From positions 91,535 to 155,534 of the forward strand of contig CAZYSK010000002.1 in NCBI GenBank assembly GCA_964649415.1: DNA of 64,000 nucleotides, given 5' to 3'. This stretch comes from CAZYSK01 sp964649415. GTDB lineage: Bacteria; Chloroflexota; Anaerolineae; B4-G1. Of the stretch, positions 16,080-25,376 are shown in pieces (within the stretch, counting starts at the first letter, position 1; each line of letters starts with the position of its first letter). The notes under the pieces are model-generated. The model was given only the letters and a program-made list of their open reading frames with translations, ran no database searches and was not told the DNA's origin. The position numbers were made by a program, and so were the translations under genes.

Positions 16080-17534
16080 TCACTCGCGAACGGTCACCTC
16101 TACAACGGGGCGTCCGGCGTGGCGAGCCGCATCCTCCGGTGAAAGCCCATTCGCGACGGTCTCAAGGTTCAACGCCTCACTGACGATCCGTCGATATGAA
16201 TCCTGCGCCCACAGGTCTCGGTCCAGCACGAGCACGTCCGGACGCTGCCCCAACACCTCGTGAACATACCAAAGCGTAAACGTGTGCGCATCCCGGGCAG
16301 TGAGGAGAACGGCCTGATGAGGGGCCTGTTCCAGCGTGGATTCCGCCCACTCCACCGCTGTGCGGTCATTGCTCACGTCCGCCTGCCCCCAGAACAGCAG
16401 GGCCTGGAGCAGGGGCAGAAGCAGGATCAACCACACACCGGCGCGAGATCGCCGCCGTATCCAGGCCGCCGCCTGAGCCAACCCACACCCCAGCCAGAGA
16501 ACCATCAGGGGCAGCGCTGGCACCAGGTAGGCCACCGAGTCTACCGTGTCGTAGCCTATGGCGTATACGCTGAACGCCCCGAATGCACCGGCAGAGATGC
16601 CGGCCAGCGGACGCCTCTCCCGCCAGAGGCGCAGCCACCCCAGCACCACCAGCCCCGCTCCAAGCGGTGTGAACTGGCGGACCAGGAGGCCCATCCAGGC
16701 CAGGAGTCGGCGAGGCCAGGCGGTCAGTGCCAGTCCGAAGACGTACCCGTGGTAGATCTGCCCGCTGACGAACGCCCACCACCCAGGAAGCGTATCCACG
16801 CTACCCCACGGCGAAGGCGCCCCCCTGCGCGCCAGCAACACAGGTCCACCCATCGCGCCCCATCCCAGAAGCGCCAAGAGGCCAACGCGAGACAACCGCT
16901 CCAGCCGTCCCCGCTCCCCTCCCCACGCTCCCCAGGCGACCACGGGGGCCAGGAACACGAGGCTTGGATGGGCCGCGACCCCCAGGCCCCAGGCCAATCC
17001 CATCGCCCAGGGCGGAGCTTTACGGAGCGCAAGCAGCATCACCAGCGCGGCAAGGCAGGCCGCCGGTGCATACACTTCGGTGATGACGGCCTGCGACCAG
17101 AAGAGAGGCGACAGCCCAAGGCTAAGGCCCGCGCACAGCGCCGGGGACCAGTCGTGGTCCCGAGATGGCAAACTAGAAATCGACAGGAGCCCCACCGCTG
17201 ACGCCGTCAGGGCGGCCGCACTGGCCGCCAGCACGGCCGACATGACGTTCAAACGCCAGGCCGGCTCCCCCCACGGCAGGCATATGAACAGCTCCCCCAG
17301 CAGCAGATAGGTCGGAAACCCCGGAGGATGGGGAATGCTGCCCCGCGCCACGGCCGTCACCAGATCGCCCCCATCGGCCCCGTAATGCGCCCATGTGATC
17401 GTAGGCGCCAGGGTCTGGAAGTAGACGAGCAGCAAGAGGGCGAGCGTTCCCGCTCCGCCCACGCACCGCTTCCAGGACACCCTTGCCTGCCAGCGCATCG
17501 GCGGTCGACCCAGGGCGGAAGTGAGCCGTCTCAT
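16080..17534 (-). CDS. DUF2723 (TMEM260-like) membrane glycosyltransferase
   Basis: The 484-residue polytopic protein has about ten hydrophobic helices. The first loop reads YFQTLAPTITWAHYGADGGD then IPHPPGFPTYLLLG, the DUF2723 signature (the family of TMEM260, a GT-C O-mannosyltransferase). The Asp pair and the HPPG motif are in the positions of catalytic and donor-loop residues. The ATG overlaps the TGA of the upstream GT2 gene as ATGA (17531-17534), showing tight coupling. The acceptor in bacteria is unknown to me; glycosylation of a secreted protein or glycan by a lipid-linked sugar is likely. Confidence 0.85.
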   Translation of the reverse strand: MRRLTSALGRPPMRWQARVSWKRCVGGAGTLALLLLVYFQTLAPTITWAHYGADGGDLVTAVARGSIPHPPGFPTYLLLGELFICLPWGEPAWRLNVMSAVLAASAAALTASAVGLLSISSLPSRDHDWSPALCAGLSLGLSPLFWSQAVITEVYAPAACLAALVMLLALRKAPPWAMGLAWGLGVAAHPSLVFLAPVVAWGAWGGERGRLERLSRVGLLALLGWGAMGGPVLLARRGAPSPWGSVDTLPGWWAFVSGQIYHGYVFGLALTAWPRRLLAWMGLLVRQFTPLGAGLVVLGWLRLWRERRPLAGISAGAFGAFSVYAIGYDTVDSVAYLVPALPLMVLWLGCGLAQAAAWIRRRSRAGVWLILLLPLLQALLFWGQADVSNDRTAVEWAESTLEQAPHQAVLLTARDAHTFTLWYVHEVLGQRPDVLVLDRDLWAQDSYRRIVSEALNLETVANGLSPEDAARHAGRPVVEVTVRE

Positions 17535-18694
17535 CGTGCCTTGGTCCAGGTGACGGGTTGTGTCCCGGTGACGTAGCGCCAGAAACCTGCCAAGGCCGCC
17601 GCGTTGGCGAAACAGAAATAGAACACAGCGTGAAGCGGCCTACAGGCTATCCCGTGCTGCGTGAGCGCGTACCCCAACAGAGCAGCCGCGTAGAACGCAC
17701 TCTGTCCGAGGAAGACCAGGCGGTAGAGCGGCAACTGCACCAGGCACGCGTTCAACCCGTACACCGCAGGCAGAAGAAACGGCGTGACCGCCCAGCGCAG
17801 GACACGGTGCGAGAGATACTGCCAGGCCACCCGTCCCCGGGCCGGATTGAGCAGGCCGAGCAGCCATACGATGGACTGAAACCCGCCAGCCGCGATGCGC
17901 GTGCGCCGCCGCCACTCCCCGCTCAACGTTGGCGAAGCCTCCTCCACAACAACCGCCTCCGGCTCATAGACAACCCGCCACCCCTTCTCCACCAGACCCA
18001 GCGAGATGACGAAATCGTCTATCAGCGCATTCGGCGGCGGCGGCTCAAACAGATGACGCCGAATGGCAAACAGCTCCCCCGCTGCCCCCATTGCAGAGCT
18101 AAGCGCACTGTCGCAGCGTTTGAGGAAGGACTCGTAACGCCAGTAGAGACCTTCCCCCGTCAGACCGCGCCATTCCGATGGCGCCCCTTCACCACCGGCC
18201 AATACCCGTTTCTCGCCCGCAACACCTCCGACCGTCGAATCAGCGAAGCTGCGCACGAGGGCACGCAGCGCCCCGCGCTCCATCATCGCGTTCGCATCGG
18301 AGAAGACGACGATTTCGCCGCGTACCAAGGGCATCACCCGATTGATGGCGGCCATCTTCCCCTGTCGCTGGGGCTGGTGATACAGGTGCACGCCCCGATC
18401 GGCATAATCGGCCACAATGTCGGGCGTTCCGTCGTTCGACCCATCCGTGACCACAATGATCTCCAGCCGTTCCGCCGGGTAGTCGAGGGAAAGGCTGTTC
18501 TCGATCTTGCAGGCGATCACCGCAGCTTCGTTGTACGCCGCGACGAGCAACGTCACAGGTGGGGTGACGTCCGCTTTCTGAACAGGATGATACGCACAGC
18601 GAGCCAGCAATCCCACCAGCAGCGGGTAGCCCAGGAAGGTATAAAGTATCACTGCCACAATCAGCCAGAAGAGAACCTGGAGCCAGGTCTGCAC
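17531..18694 (-). CDS. Membrane GT2 glycosyltransferase (cellulose/hyaluronan synthase-like)
   Basis: The start is a GTG (18692-18694) with GAGGAGG inside the end of the upstream gene, giving 387 residues. Residues about 45-270 are a processive-type GT2 domain: PVTLLVAAYNEAAVI, VVTDGSNDGT, FSDANAMM, then DDFVISL and RRRTRI, which stands where the QXXRW motif lies in synthases. An N-terminal and three or more C-terminal membrane segments frame it. The block EGAPSEWRGLT between the DAN motif and the acceptor region is encoded by a family A palindrome inserted in frame (18167-18184), in what is normally a variable loop. Confidence 0.87.
   Translation of the reverse strand: MQTWLQVLFWLIVAVILYTFLGYPLLVGLLARCAYHPVQKADVTPPVTLLVAAYNEAAVIACKIENSLSLDYPAERLEIIVVTDGSNDGTPDIVADYADRGVHLYHQPQRQGKMAAINRVMPLVRGEIVVFSDANAMMERGALRALVRSFADSTVGGVAGEKRVLAGGEGAPSEWRGLTGEGLYWRYESFLKRCDSALSSAMGAAGELFAIRRHLFEPPPPNALIDDFVISLGLVEKGWRVVYEPEAVVVEEASPTLSGEWRRRTRIAAGGFQSIVWLLGLLNPARGRVAWQYLSHRVLRWAVTPFLLPAVYGLNACLVQLPLYRLVFLGQSAFYAAALLGYALTQHGIACRPLHAVFYFCFANAAALAGFWRYVTGTQPVTWTKAR
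18167..18184. repeat. Family A palindrome in frame inside the GT2 gene
   Basis: The perfect 18-bp element GCGCCATTCCGATGGCGC is read on the minus strand as GAPSEWR. It is the TCCG-loop form, which carries no stop on this strand. Confidence 0.92.
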
Positions 18695-18695
18695 G

Positions 18696-19712
18696 TCAGG
18701 CCTCCTCCAGGCTCTGGGAAGGCTCCCGGATCTGCAACCCCAATCGCCAGGCCAAAGCCGCGCCCATCGCCATGGGCAGAACGACTGAAATCAGATGCAG
18801 GATGAACGCATAGGAGAGCGCGTTTGGGCCGCTGACCCCGAAGACAGCCAGGGCTTGCACGCACAGATAGTGGAACACGCCGATCCGACCGGGCGACGAC
18901 GGGACCGCGACCCCCAACTGAAGAACGGCCAGCAGGAAAGACGCTACCAAGACGGACGGGTTCTCACCGATCGCGCCCAACAGCGTGTAGTTGACCGCGG
19001 CGTACGCGATCCAGATCAGCAAGGACCAGGCCAGCGCGGAGAGCAGCCGCGCCGGCTGTCCCAACGTGTCCAGACTCAGCAGAAGTTGGCCCGCAGCGGC
19101 CAGGATGCGCCGTATCCAGGGCCAGCGCCACCTGGTCGCCAGGTGCTCCAACACGCCGGCTACCCACCGCCGCGCAATCACCAGTGCCACCACGGCCGCC
19201 AAGGCCACGGCTGAGACGGCCACGAGTGCCTCCGCCGAGCCCTGCCACCAGGCAGGCAGCGTGGTCTGCGACAGCAGCGACGCGACCAGTACAAGCAGCA
19301 TCAGCAGGTCAAGCGCGACCTCCACCGCCAGCGTGCCCAGCGTGTACATGGTCTCACCCGTACCAACCAGTGTCGCCCGCGCCAGATCGCCGAGGCGCGC
19401 CGGCACCAGCACGTTTACCGCTTGCCCGACCAGCAGCGCCGCCACGAGTTTGCCAAACGGGGGAATCCGAGGGGCTCGAAACATCAGCCGCCAGCGGGCA
19501 GCACGAAGCAACACACTGCCCAGGTTGAGCAGCAGGGCCAGCACCACCAACCGATAATCCACCTGCGTCAGGGCCGCCCATACTCCTGCCCAGTCCGTCT
19601 TCCAGACCAGCCATACCAGACAGACAAGGCTAAGCAGAATACCTAACCAGGCCTGGAACCGCGAGAGGCCGGCCCGCCGGCGCGGTTCCTCCTGCACAGA
19701 CAACGCCCTCAA
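18696..19712 (-). CDS. YbhN/LPG-synthase-TM-type membrane protein (flippase-like)
   Basis: A TTG start (19710-19712) overlaps the upstream TGA as TTGA and has AGGAG about ten bases before it; this gives 338 residues. An ATG 42 bases further upstream is possible. The protein has about eight membrane helices, with RAARWRLMF and PARLGDLARATLVG as in the lysylphosphatidylglycerol synthase TM/UPF0104 family. Such proteins near polyprenyl glycosyltransferases are often annotated as flippases, which would fit moving a lipid-linked sugar across the membrane here. The lysyl-transferase domain of MprF is absent. Confidence 0.82.
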   Translation of the reverse strand: MRALSVQEEPRRRAGLSRFQAWLGILLSLVCLVWLVWKTDWAGVWAALTQVDYRLVVLALLLNLGSVLLRAARWRLMFRAPRIPPFGKLVAALLVGQAVNVLVPARLGDLARATLVGTGETMYTLGTLAVEVALDLLMLLVLVASLLSQTTLPAWWQGSAEALVAVSAVALAAVVALVIARRWVAGVLEHLATRWRWPWIRRILAAAGQLLLSLDTLGQPARLLSALAWSLLIWIAYAAVNYTLLGAIGENPSVLVASFLLAVLQLGVAVPSSPGRIGVFHYLCVQALAVFGVSGPNALSYAFILHLISVVLPMAMGAALAWRLGLQIREPSQSLEEA

Positions 19713-21130
19713 TATGCCCCATCTCCTCGGATCACCGCACTGACTGTCATCCACAAGATGCGCAGATCGAGCCAGACGGACCAGTTACGGATGTAGTACA
19801 GGTCATCCTCCATACGGAGGGCATAGTCGGCGCGATTGCTGCGACCATTCACTTGCCACCAACCCGTCATGCCCTGGGGCACGGCGAAGCGCTTCCGATG
19901 CCACGATTCGTATCTCTCAACTAGCCACGGAAGCTCCGGGCGCGGCCCCACTAAGCTCATATCCCCTCTGAGCACGTTGAGAAGCTGCGGCAGCTCGTCA
20001 ATGCTGAACCGCCGCAGTACATGTCCCACGCGCGTGACGCGGGGATCGTCAGGCCGCTTGGCAAAGGTCGGGGGGCCATCGTCAGTTTCCTCAGCCAGGT
20101 GCCGTTCCTCAGCTTCAGCCCCGATATGCATCGTGCGGAACTTGAGCATCCAGAATGGCTGTCCGCCCTCCCCGATGCGCTCCTGGCGCAGAAGGATCGG
20201 GCCAGGCGAGTCAATGCGCACCGCAATTGCCGCCGCAACCATGAGCGGCGAGAGTACGACCAGAGCCAACGTGCCCACTACCAGATCGAAGAGACGCTTC
20301 ACCGCGCGGTCCAGGCCTTCGATGGCCGGCTCGCGCAGCCCGATGAGCGGAATGCCCGCGAAGTCCTCGACCGACGCCCGGATGAACACGAGATCAAACA
20401 CGTCCGGCACGACCCGCACATTCACCGGCGCTTCTTGCAGGGCCAGGATAACCTGCCTGACCTGCTCCTGCGCGTGCGGCGGCAGGGCCAAAATGACCTC
20501 ATCGACCGTGCGTTGAGAGGCGATAGCACCAACGCTGTCCAGAGATCCCATCACAGGGTATCCAGCGCAGGTTTGCCCTTGTTTGTCCTCGTCATCGTCC
20601 ACGTAGCCGACCAGCTCCAGGCCCGTCCACCGATGGGCACGCATGGCGTGGCCGAGTCTCCGTCCCACCTCACCTGCGCCGACGATCAGCACCCGGCGAG
20701 GCTCGCCCAGGCTGCGGGCCTGACCTAGCTGGAGCAGCCACTGGAGAACGCCGCGCCAAGCCAATATGAATATCAGATCAAGCAGATAGAAATAGGCAAA
20801 AAGGATGCGGGAAAACTCACGAAAGAACAGATAGGCCACGCCGGCGAAGACGAGCGTGGCCCAAGTGACAGCGCTCCAAATCACCTGGGCATCGCTCAGG
20901 TAGTGCAAGGCACGGGCCGGGTCATAGACACGGAGGGCCAAGAAGACCGAGGCCCAGACGGCAGGCACCACCACGTAGAGCCACGGGCCAAAAGCTAGTG
21001 GGCCTTCCAGTTGTACACCAAATGGCAGCACCAAGCGCAGTACCTTGGCCAGGTACAGCGCGAACGCCGTGAGGCCCAAGTCCATCACCAGGCAGACCAG
21101 GGCCAGGCGCGTACCCACACGTTTGAGCAT
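19709..21130 (-). CDS. Polyprenyl-phosphate sugar-1-phosphate transferase (WbaP/CpsE type)
   Basis: The 473-residue protein has four to five N-terminal membrane helices, a CoA-binding-like Rossmann domain (RRVLIVGAGEVGRRLGHAM), and a C-terminal bacterial sugar transferase domain. Motifs of the latter are KRLFDLVVGTLALV, KFRTMHIGAEAEE, RVGHVLRRFSIDELPQLLNV and GDMSLVGPRPE, with the catalytic-type Asp-Glu in DELPQ. It starts glycan assembly by moving a sugar phosphate from a nucleotide sugar to undecaprenyl phosphate on the inner face of the membrane. It is the initiating enzyme of the locus. A family A array lies just upstream of its start. Confidence 0.93.
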   Translation of the reverse strand: MLKRVGTRLALVCLVMDLGLTAFALYLAKVLRLVLPFGVQLEGPLAFGPWLYVVVPAVWASVFLALRVYDPARALHYLSDAQVIWSAVTWATLVFAGVAYLFFREFSRILFAYFYLLDLIFILAWRGVLQWLLQLGQARSLGEPRRVLIVGAGEVGRRLGHAMRAHRWTGLELVGYVDDDEDKQGQTCAGYPVMGSLDSVGAIASQRTVDEVILALPPHAQEQVRQVILALQEAPVNVRVVPDVFDLVFIRASVEDFAGIPLIGLREPAIEGLDRAVKRLFDLVVGTLALVVLSPLMVAAAIAVRIDSPGPILLRQERIGEGGQPFWMLKFRTMHIGAEAEERHLAEETDDGPPTFAKRPDDPRVTRVGHVLRRFSIDELPQLLNVLRGDMSLVGPRPELPWLVERYESWHRKRFAVPQGMTGWWQVNGRSNRADYALRMEDDLYYIRNWSVWLDLRILWMTVSAVIRGDGAY

Positions 21131-21165
21131 CAGCCAGTCTCTCCTCTGTCAATGATAACACTTGC

Positions 21166-21317
21166 CATATCATCCCTGCAAAGGCGCCATTCTGATGGCG
21201 CGCCATATCATCCCTACAAAGACGCCATTCTGATGGCGCGCCATATCATCCCTACAAAGACGCCATTCTGATAGCGCGCCATATCATCCCTACAAAGACG
21301 CCATTCTGATGGCGCGC
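21166..21317. repeat. Family A array, four units of 38 bp
   Basis: Four tandem units carry the palindrome GCGCCATTCTGATGGCGC (at 21184, 21222, 21260 and 21298; small changes in three) separated by 20-base spacers GCCATATCATCCCTACAAAG that are nearly identical. The period here is 38 bp, while all other arrays in the window have 36 bp. The array is intergenic, upstream of the WbaP-like gene, and has the TCTG loop, which contains a stop in one frame. Confidence 0.95.
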
Positions 21318-21395
21318 CATACTAGAAAGGTGCCATCTAGCGCCGGGGAGGAGATCACGATGCGCATTATAGCGCAGGGGGACAGGCTTGTCCAA

Positions 21396-21437
21396 CGCGA
21401 GTCTAGGGCTCGCGCGCGAGTCTGGGACTCGCGCGAC
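21396..21437. repeat. Tandem CGCGAGTC hairpins, intergenic
   Basis: Two tandem hairpins, CGCGAGTCTAGGGCTCGCG and CGCGAGTCTGGGACTCGCG, lie between the array and the small membrane protein gene. Stems are of 6-8 bp. They may serve as a terminator-like structure for the small gene, but there is no T-run. The rest of 21131-21451 shows no gene. Confidence 0.75.
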
Positions 21438-21451
21438 TGTATCGAAAGAGA

Positions 21452-21784
21452 TCAGTCACCTTTTTCGTCAGAAGGGTGGCGAAGCGGCTCCTTCGTCTGC
21501 CACGCCCGCCAGGCGAGCCAGGTCTGCCACATGCTCACAGCACAAAGGAGGCCCCATAGCACACGCTCCCACCAGCGTGAGACCGTGAGCGCGCCTCCCA
21601 GACTCGCGAGCGCCAAACCCGCCATCAGCCAGGCCTGGAAGCCCGGGCTAGACAGCCGCGCCCGCAGCTTGTCACGTCGAACATGCGCATCGTAGCAGTA
21701 GAAGCTGAAGGCCGCAAGGACTACTGCCACGCCCAGTACCCACACCCCGTTAGACGCCAGCCCGGCCCAATCAAGCCCACTCAC
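21452..21784 (-). CDS. Small membrane protein, unknown function
   Basis: A GTG at 21782-21784 preceded by AAGGAG at 7 bases gives 110 residues. The longer frame upstream consists of repeat-derived codons and was dropped. Three hydrophobic segments are visible (about 9-28, 52-68 and 76-97). The C-terminus LRHPSDEKGD comes from a family F repeat. I do not recognise the family. It lies within the polysaccharide locus downstream of a GT-C enzyme, so a part in glycan export or assembly is possible. Confidence 0.55.
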   Translation of the reverse strand: MSGLDWAGLASNGVWVLGVAVVLAAFSFYCYDAHVRRDKLRARLSSPGFQAWLMAGLALASLGGALTVSRWWERVLWGLLCAVSMWQTWLAWRAWQTKEPLRHPSDEKGD

Positions 21785-21833
21785 ACAAAGACTCCTTACT
21801 GAGTTCCAGAACCAACCCAACATCCCTACAAAG

Positions 21834-21922
21834 GCGCCATTCTGATGGCGCACATTCAGCCGTCAAGAGGCGCCATTCTGATGGCGCACATTCAGCCGTC
21901 AAGAGGCGCCATTCTGATGGCG
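21834..21922. repeat. Family A array next to an assembly gap
   Basis: Palindromes start at 21834, 21870 and 21906, a period of 36 bp, with the spacer ACATTCAGCCGTCAAGAG repeated exactly. The array runs into the N gap, so its true length is unknown. The TCTG loop form is used. Confidence 0.95.
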
Positions 21923-22022
21923 NNNNNNNNNNNNNNNNNNNNNNNNNNNNNNNNNNNNNNNNNNNNNNNNNNNNNNNNNNNNNNNNNNNNNNNNNNNNNN
22001 NNNNNNNNNNNNNNNNNNNNNN
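21923..22022. other. Assembly gap of 100 N
   Basis: Exactly 100 N, a conventional size for an unknown gap. The left edge cuts a family A palindrome; the right edge falls a few bases from the stop of the GT-C gene. Confidence 0.98.
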
Positions 22023-22027
22023 CGACA

Positions 22028-23590
22028 TCATTCCCGCGTTTGACATGCCTCATGCACCGGGGAAGGCCACGCCGACAACCACGGTGGCGGATCGACGGCA
22101 GGGGCAAGTGGGCCAGCGTTTGGCGCGGGCGGTGCATACGCTCGCACACTCACGTGATGCCAGTCCCCAGACCACAGCAGGCTCTCCGAGAGAGAAGGAG
22201 AGAAATAGTCCAGCAGATTGCGGTAGGCATCCACCTTCAATAGCACCCAGATGCGCCCCTCGCGTGGCGAACCGCGCTGATGCGCAAGCGTTTCGTGAAA
22301 CTCGCGCAGGTGCGCTGTGCGCAAGACCTGCCGCTGCAGAGGGCCACCGTAGTAGTAGTCAAAGGCCGGCACCGCCAGATCATCCACCCACAGCACGTCG
22401 CCTGGGCCGGCCTCCCGTTCCACCAAGGCGACTACCTCCCGCCATGGCTCCTTGGGCCACCATGCGGTATTGACCACACACAACGCCACTGAAAGAAGAA
22501 GCAGGCCCCGCAGCAGCCACGGCTTGAATTGGAGTTCGTGCATCGCCCAAGCGCCAACGAGCAGCCCGTACGGCAACAGACTGACCAGCAAGCGCTTGAG
22601 CGTGAAAAGCCTCGGGACGGCTGACCCAACCGTGCCCAGCAAGAAAACGACGACCACAGCCCATGCCAGGCCTGGCATCGGTTTGCCCAGCCGGTGGCGT
22701 CGCGCCACCAGCCAGCAGGCGACCATCCCCCCCACAGCCAAGAGCGCGGCACCGGCGGCGAAGGCCAACATGATCGCGTCCACGCTGACCGACACCCCAA
22801 ATCGGCGGAGAACCAGCATGAGCATCGCCAATTGATACAGTGTGTCAGACCTGAACAGAGAGGGGAACAGGGCGTGGGACCACCACAGCCAGAACGCCAG
22901 GCCGACGACCACCTGCAGACCAGACCAGGCCACGAGTTGCCACCAGCCACGTCCGGTCCGCGGTTGGCACCTGTGAATCCAGAGCATGCCCCACACCAGG
23001 TTTGCCAACAGCAACGGCAGAGCCGATGTCTGATCGGTGTACAGCGCAGCCGAGGCAGCCAACACGTAGCCCACGGCCCATACTGCCTCCCGATGAAGGG
23101 CAAAACGCAGCGCGAAGTACACCGCGCACAATCCCAGGGTCGTCACCATGGCGTACATCCGCGCTTCCTGGGAATACCATACGTGCAGCGGAGCTACCGC
23201 CAACAGCAAAGAGGCCAGGACGGCCGTACGCCTGCTCAACCGGGGCGCGTCAAGAGCGAGGCTCAGTTCCCGTCCCAAGAGATATAGCAGTGGAATCGCC
23301 AGCGCGCCCGCGATTGCAGAGGGCAGGCGGATCCAGAACTCGCTTCGTCCCAACCCCAGGAATAGGCGCAACAAAGCGTAGTACGCAGGCGGATGAGGAT
23401 CGCACAGACGAAGGAGGATGTCAGGGAATGTGTGGCTCGCGAAATAGAAACTGTCTGCCTCGTCAACCCACAGGCTCTTGCTGCCCAGCCAGACCAAACG
23501 GACCACCAGGGCCAACACCGTGGTCAACAGAACAGCCAAGCGGGGACGTGTTGCCCCCGCGTGCCTTGACCCAACACTCTCCATGCCCAT
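22028..23590 (-). CDS. GT39/PMT_2-type polytopic glycosyltransferase
   Basis: The 520-residue protein has about ten helices. The first loop has LWVDEADSFYFA with the Asp-Glu of the PMT_2/ArnT family catalytic position, then CDPHPPAYYALLRLFLG, the donor-loop motif. The C-terminal 120 residues are soluble (AGPGDVLWVDDLAVPAFDYY). It should transfer a sugar from a polyprenyl carrier outside the membrane. The start codon lies just downstream of a family A copy; no good Shine-Dalgarno is visible, so ATG 23588 or the ATG six bases later are both possible. The stop at 22028-22030 is intact beside the gap. Confidence 0.87.
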   Translation of the reverse strand: MGMESVGSRHAGATRPRLAVLLTTVLALVVRLVWLGSKSLWVDEADSFYFASHTFPDILLRLCDPHPPAYYALLRLFLGLGRSEFWIRLPSAIAGALAIPLLYLLGRELSLALDAPRLSRRTAVLASLLLAVAPLHVWYSQEARMYAMVTTLGLCAVYFALRFALHREAVWAVGYVLAASAALYTDQTSALPLLLANLVWGMLWIHRCQPRTGRGWWQLVAWSGLQVVVGLAFWLWWSHALFPSLFRSDTLYQLAMLMLVLRRFGVSVSVDAIMLAFAAGAALLAVGGMVACWLVARRHRLGKPMPGLAWAVVVVFLLGTVGSAVPRLFTLKRLLVSLLPYGLLVGAWAMHELQFKPWLLRGLLLLSVALCVVNTAWWPKEPWREVVALVEREAGPGDVLWVDDLAVPAFDYYYGGPLQRQVLRTAHLREFHETLAHQRGSPREGRIWVLLKVDAYRNLLDYFSPSLSESLLWSGDWHHVSVRAYAPPAPNAGPLAPAVDPPPWLSAWPSPVHEACQTRE

Positions 23591-23596
23591 CAAGAG

Positions 23597-23614
23597 GCGC
23601 CATTCCGATGGCGC
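23597..23614. repeat. Single family A palindrome upstream of the GT-C gene
   Basis: GCGCCATTCCGATGGCGC lies between the polymerase/ligase gene and the GT-C start, preceded by CATCAAGAG as in the spacer consensus. Confidence 0.92.
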
Positions 23615-23649
23615 ACCGGCTTGCTCGAAGAAAACATAGAACGTGACGC

Positions 23650-24972
23650 CTACGCAGAAGGCGTTTCTACGGCAGGATACTCGCCGCCGCAGACAACACG
23701 TGTTCCCACCCCAACAGCGACGCCAAACAGCGCCCAGGCGATGAAATGCCCCCGGGCATAGAACGTCAGATTGTCGCTAACGCCGTGGACGGCGAAAACG
23801 ACGAGCACTCCCAACATGCCCAACGCCAGCGGCTCCAGCCCGGTGCCGATTGCGCGCCGCGCCGCACTCCAGGACAAGTGCAGTAACCCCAGCACGAACG
23901 CCAGCACGGCGATCAGACCGGGAAATCCCAGGTCCACGCCAGCTTCCAGGTATAAGTTGTGCATATGCTCGATTCCAGGGGGCACCACGAAGGTTGGATA
24001 GAGCACCGGCATGACCCTAACCACAGTGCCTAACCCGATACCGGTGAAGGGGAAATCCTGCAGCATCATCCACCCGCGCGACCACAGCTCCACGCGTCCC
24101 TCGAGACTGTGCACGGCATTCTCAACAGAGGCATCCGACGCAGAGAACAGAAGACCATCCACCCCACCGAGCTGCAAGACCAGCGCACATAGGGCCACCG
24201 CGAGCACGATTACGACGAGCCAGCGCCGGTTGCGAGCAACCAACATGATCGCGACACCCGCCGCCAGAGCGATCATTGCACCACGCGACTGTGTGAGCAA
24301 CAGGACGAAACCCACGATCCCGACTTCCAGCAGAGCACCCAGGCGAACAACCGGCCCACGCCCAAAAAGCATATAGGCTATCGGCACCGGCAACAGCATG
24401 GCCAACGTGCCCCCGGCGATATTGCTGTTGAATCCTCTGGGATTCCAGAACGCGTGAATCCGACGCGGAAGCAGTTGGTACAGGTCCAGTGGGAACCAAG
24501 GCACCTTGGCCGTGCTCCACTGCGTGCCAAGAAGAACAAGGCTCGCCAGGGCGGTGCCGAGCACACAGATAGCCAGGGCACTCAGGCCAAACCAGGCCTC
24601 CTCGTCAAGCACACCGACGACGCCGTAGAACAAGGCCACACTCCCGATGATCTTATAGACGTGCTGGGAAGTGAGCGCGCGATCATAGGTAACCAACAGC
24701 GTTATCGGCAGTAGCAGCAGGAGCAGCAAGACAGAGAAATCCACAGGCGTACGCACAATGAATCGCCCCGCCAGGAAGTAGCCGACGCACAGAATCAGCG
24801 CCAGGCCCCCAAGCGCTCCATAGATGATCCACGTCTCAACGTGGGTAGGGAAGATCAACGGAAGGATGCAGATCACAACTCCGACGAGCTGAATGAGAGC
24901 TGCATGAGCGTGGAGAAATGCCCGGCAGTGCCGGGCACTCTGCCTCAGATGCGCAACTACGTCGTCAGACAT
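23650..24972 (-). CDS. O-antigen ligase/polymerase family membrane protein (Wzy/WaaL)
   Basis: The 440-residue protein has about eleven membrane helices and the Wzy_C region: LLTQSRGAMIALAAG, then the long extracellular loop with GRVELWSRGWMMLQDFPF, GIGLGTV and HMHNLYLEAGVDLGFPGL. The conserved Arg and His in these motifs are those of O-antigen ligases and polymerases. It would polymerise repeat units or attach the finished glycan outside the membrane. It is the rightmost gene of the locus and stands divergent from hppA. Its first codons include a hairpin-forming GCCCGGCAGTGCCGGGC (24920-24936), read as ARHCRA. Confidence 0.88.
   Translation of the reverse strand: MSDDVVAHLRQSARHCRAFLHAHAALIQLVGVVICILPLIFPTHVETWIIYGALGGLALILCVGYFLAGRFIVRTPVDFSVLLLLLLLPITLLVTYDRALTSQHVYKIIGSVALFYGVVGVLDEEAWFGLSALAICVLGTALASLVLLGTQWSTAKVPWFPLDLYQLLPRRIHAFWNPRGFNSNIAGGTLAMLLPVPIAYMLFGRGPVVRLGALLEVGIVGFVLLLTQSRGAMIALAAGVAIMLVARNRRWLVVIVLAVALCALVLQLGGVDGLLFSASDASVENAVHSLEGRVELWSRGWMMLQDFPFTGIGLGTVVRVMPVLYPTFVVPPGIEHMHNLYLEAGVDLGFPGLIAVLAFVLGLLHLSWSAARRAIGTGLEPLALGMLGVLVVFAVHGVSDNLTFYARGHFIAWALFGVAVGVGTRVVCGGEYPAVETPSA
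24920..24936. repeat. Small palindrome in the 5' end of the ligase gene
   Basis: GCCCGGCAGTGCCGGGC is an 8-bp perfect inverted repeat around one base. It is translated in frame near the N-terminus. No other copy is seen in the window, so its link with the repeat families is uncertain. Confidence 0.6.
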
Positions 24973-25186
24973 CTCATCTCACTTGGGATTGCCAACGGAA
25001 GTGGTCATGGTGGCCAGGGATCAATCGCAGCGTGCAGGTCGTTGCGCCGATGATGCGCGCATCTGGCAGCGGTTGCACTTGAGTGAGTAGAACCAATGCG
25101 ATAGTATAGCACCGGGAGCGCTGTTTGCCAAATACCGTGTGACCACCCGAAGACCTGAGTTCGTCAGGCGGAGGTGGAACTCAGAT

Positions 25187-25214
25187 TTGACTTTTCACGC
25201 TGCCTGGGTAGAAT
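25187..25214 (+). promoter_or_regulatory. Sigma-70-type promoter for hppA
   Basis: TTGACT (25187-25192) and TAGAAT (25209-25214) are 16 bases apart on the plus strand, giving a predicted transcript start near 25221 and a 5' leader of about 155 bases that contains two family A hairpins. The rest of 24973-25376 shows no gene. Confidence 0.6.
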
Positions 25215-25272
25215 TCTTACTTGCGCTGAGACCTGTACAAGTGCTTCGGTCTGCCCGTTCAGCCATCAAGAG

Positions 25273-25326
25273 GCGCCATTCCGATGGCGCACATTCAGCC
25301 GTCAAGAGGCGCCATTCCGATGGCGC
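25273..25326. repeat. Family A array, two units, in the hppA leader
   Basis: Palindromes GCGCCATTCCGATGGCGC at 25273-25290 and 25309-25326 are separated by ACATTCAGCCGTCAAGAG, the same spacer as at 21834. The array lies between the predicted promoter and the hppA start and would form two hairpins in the mRNA leader. Confidence 0.93.
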
Positions 25327-25376
25327 ACATTCCCACGCCCAAGGGTGACGGGCGAAGGAGATATCCTGAGGCAACC

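Noticed and set aside
21166..21922. CRISPR array, since 36-bp periodic repeats are present
   Set aside because: The spacers are identical inside each array, the repeated part is an 18-bp palindrome, and no cas genes are in the window.
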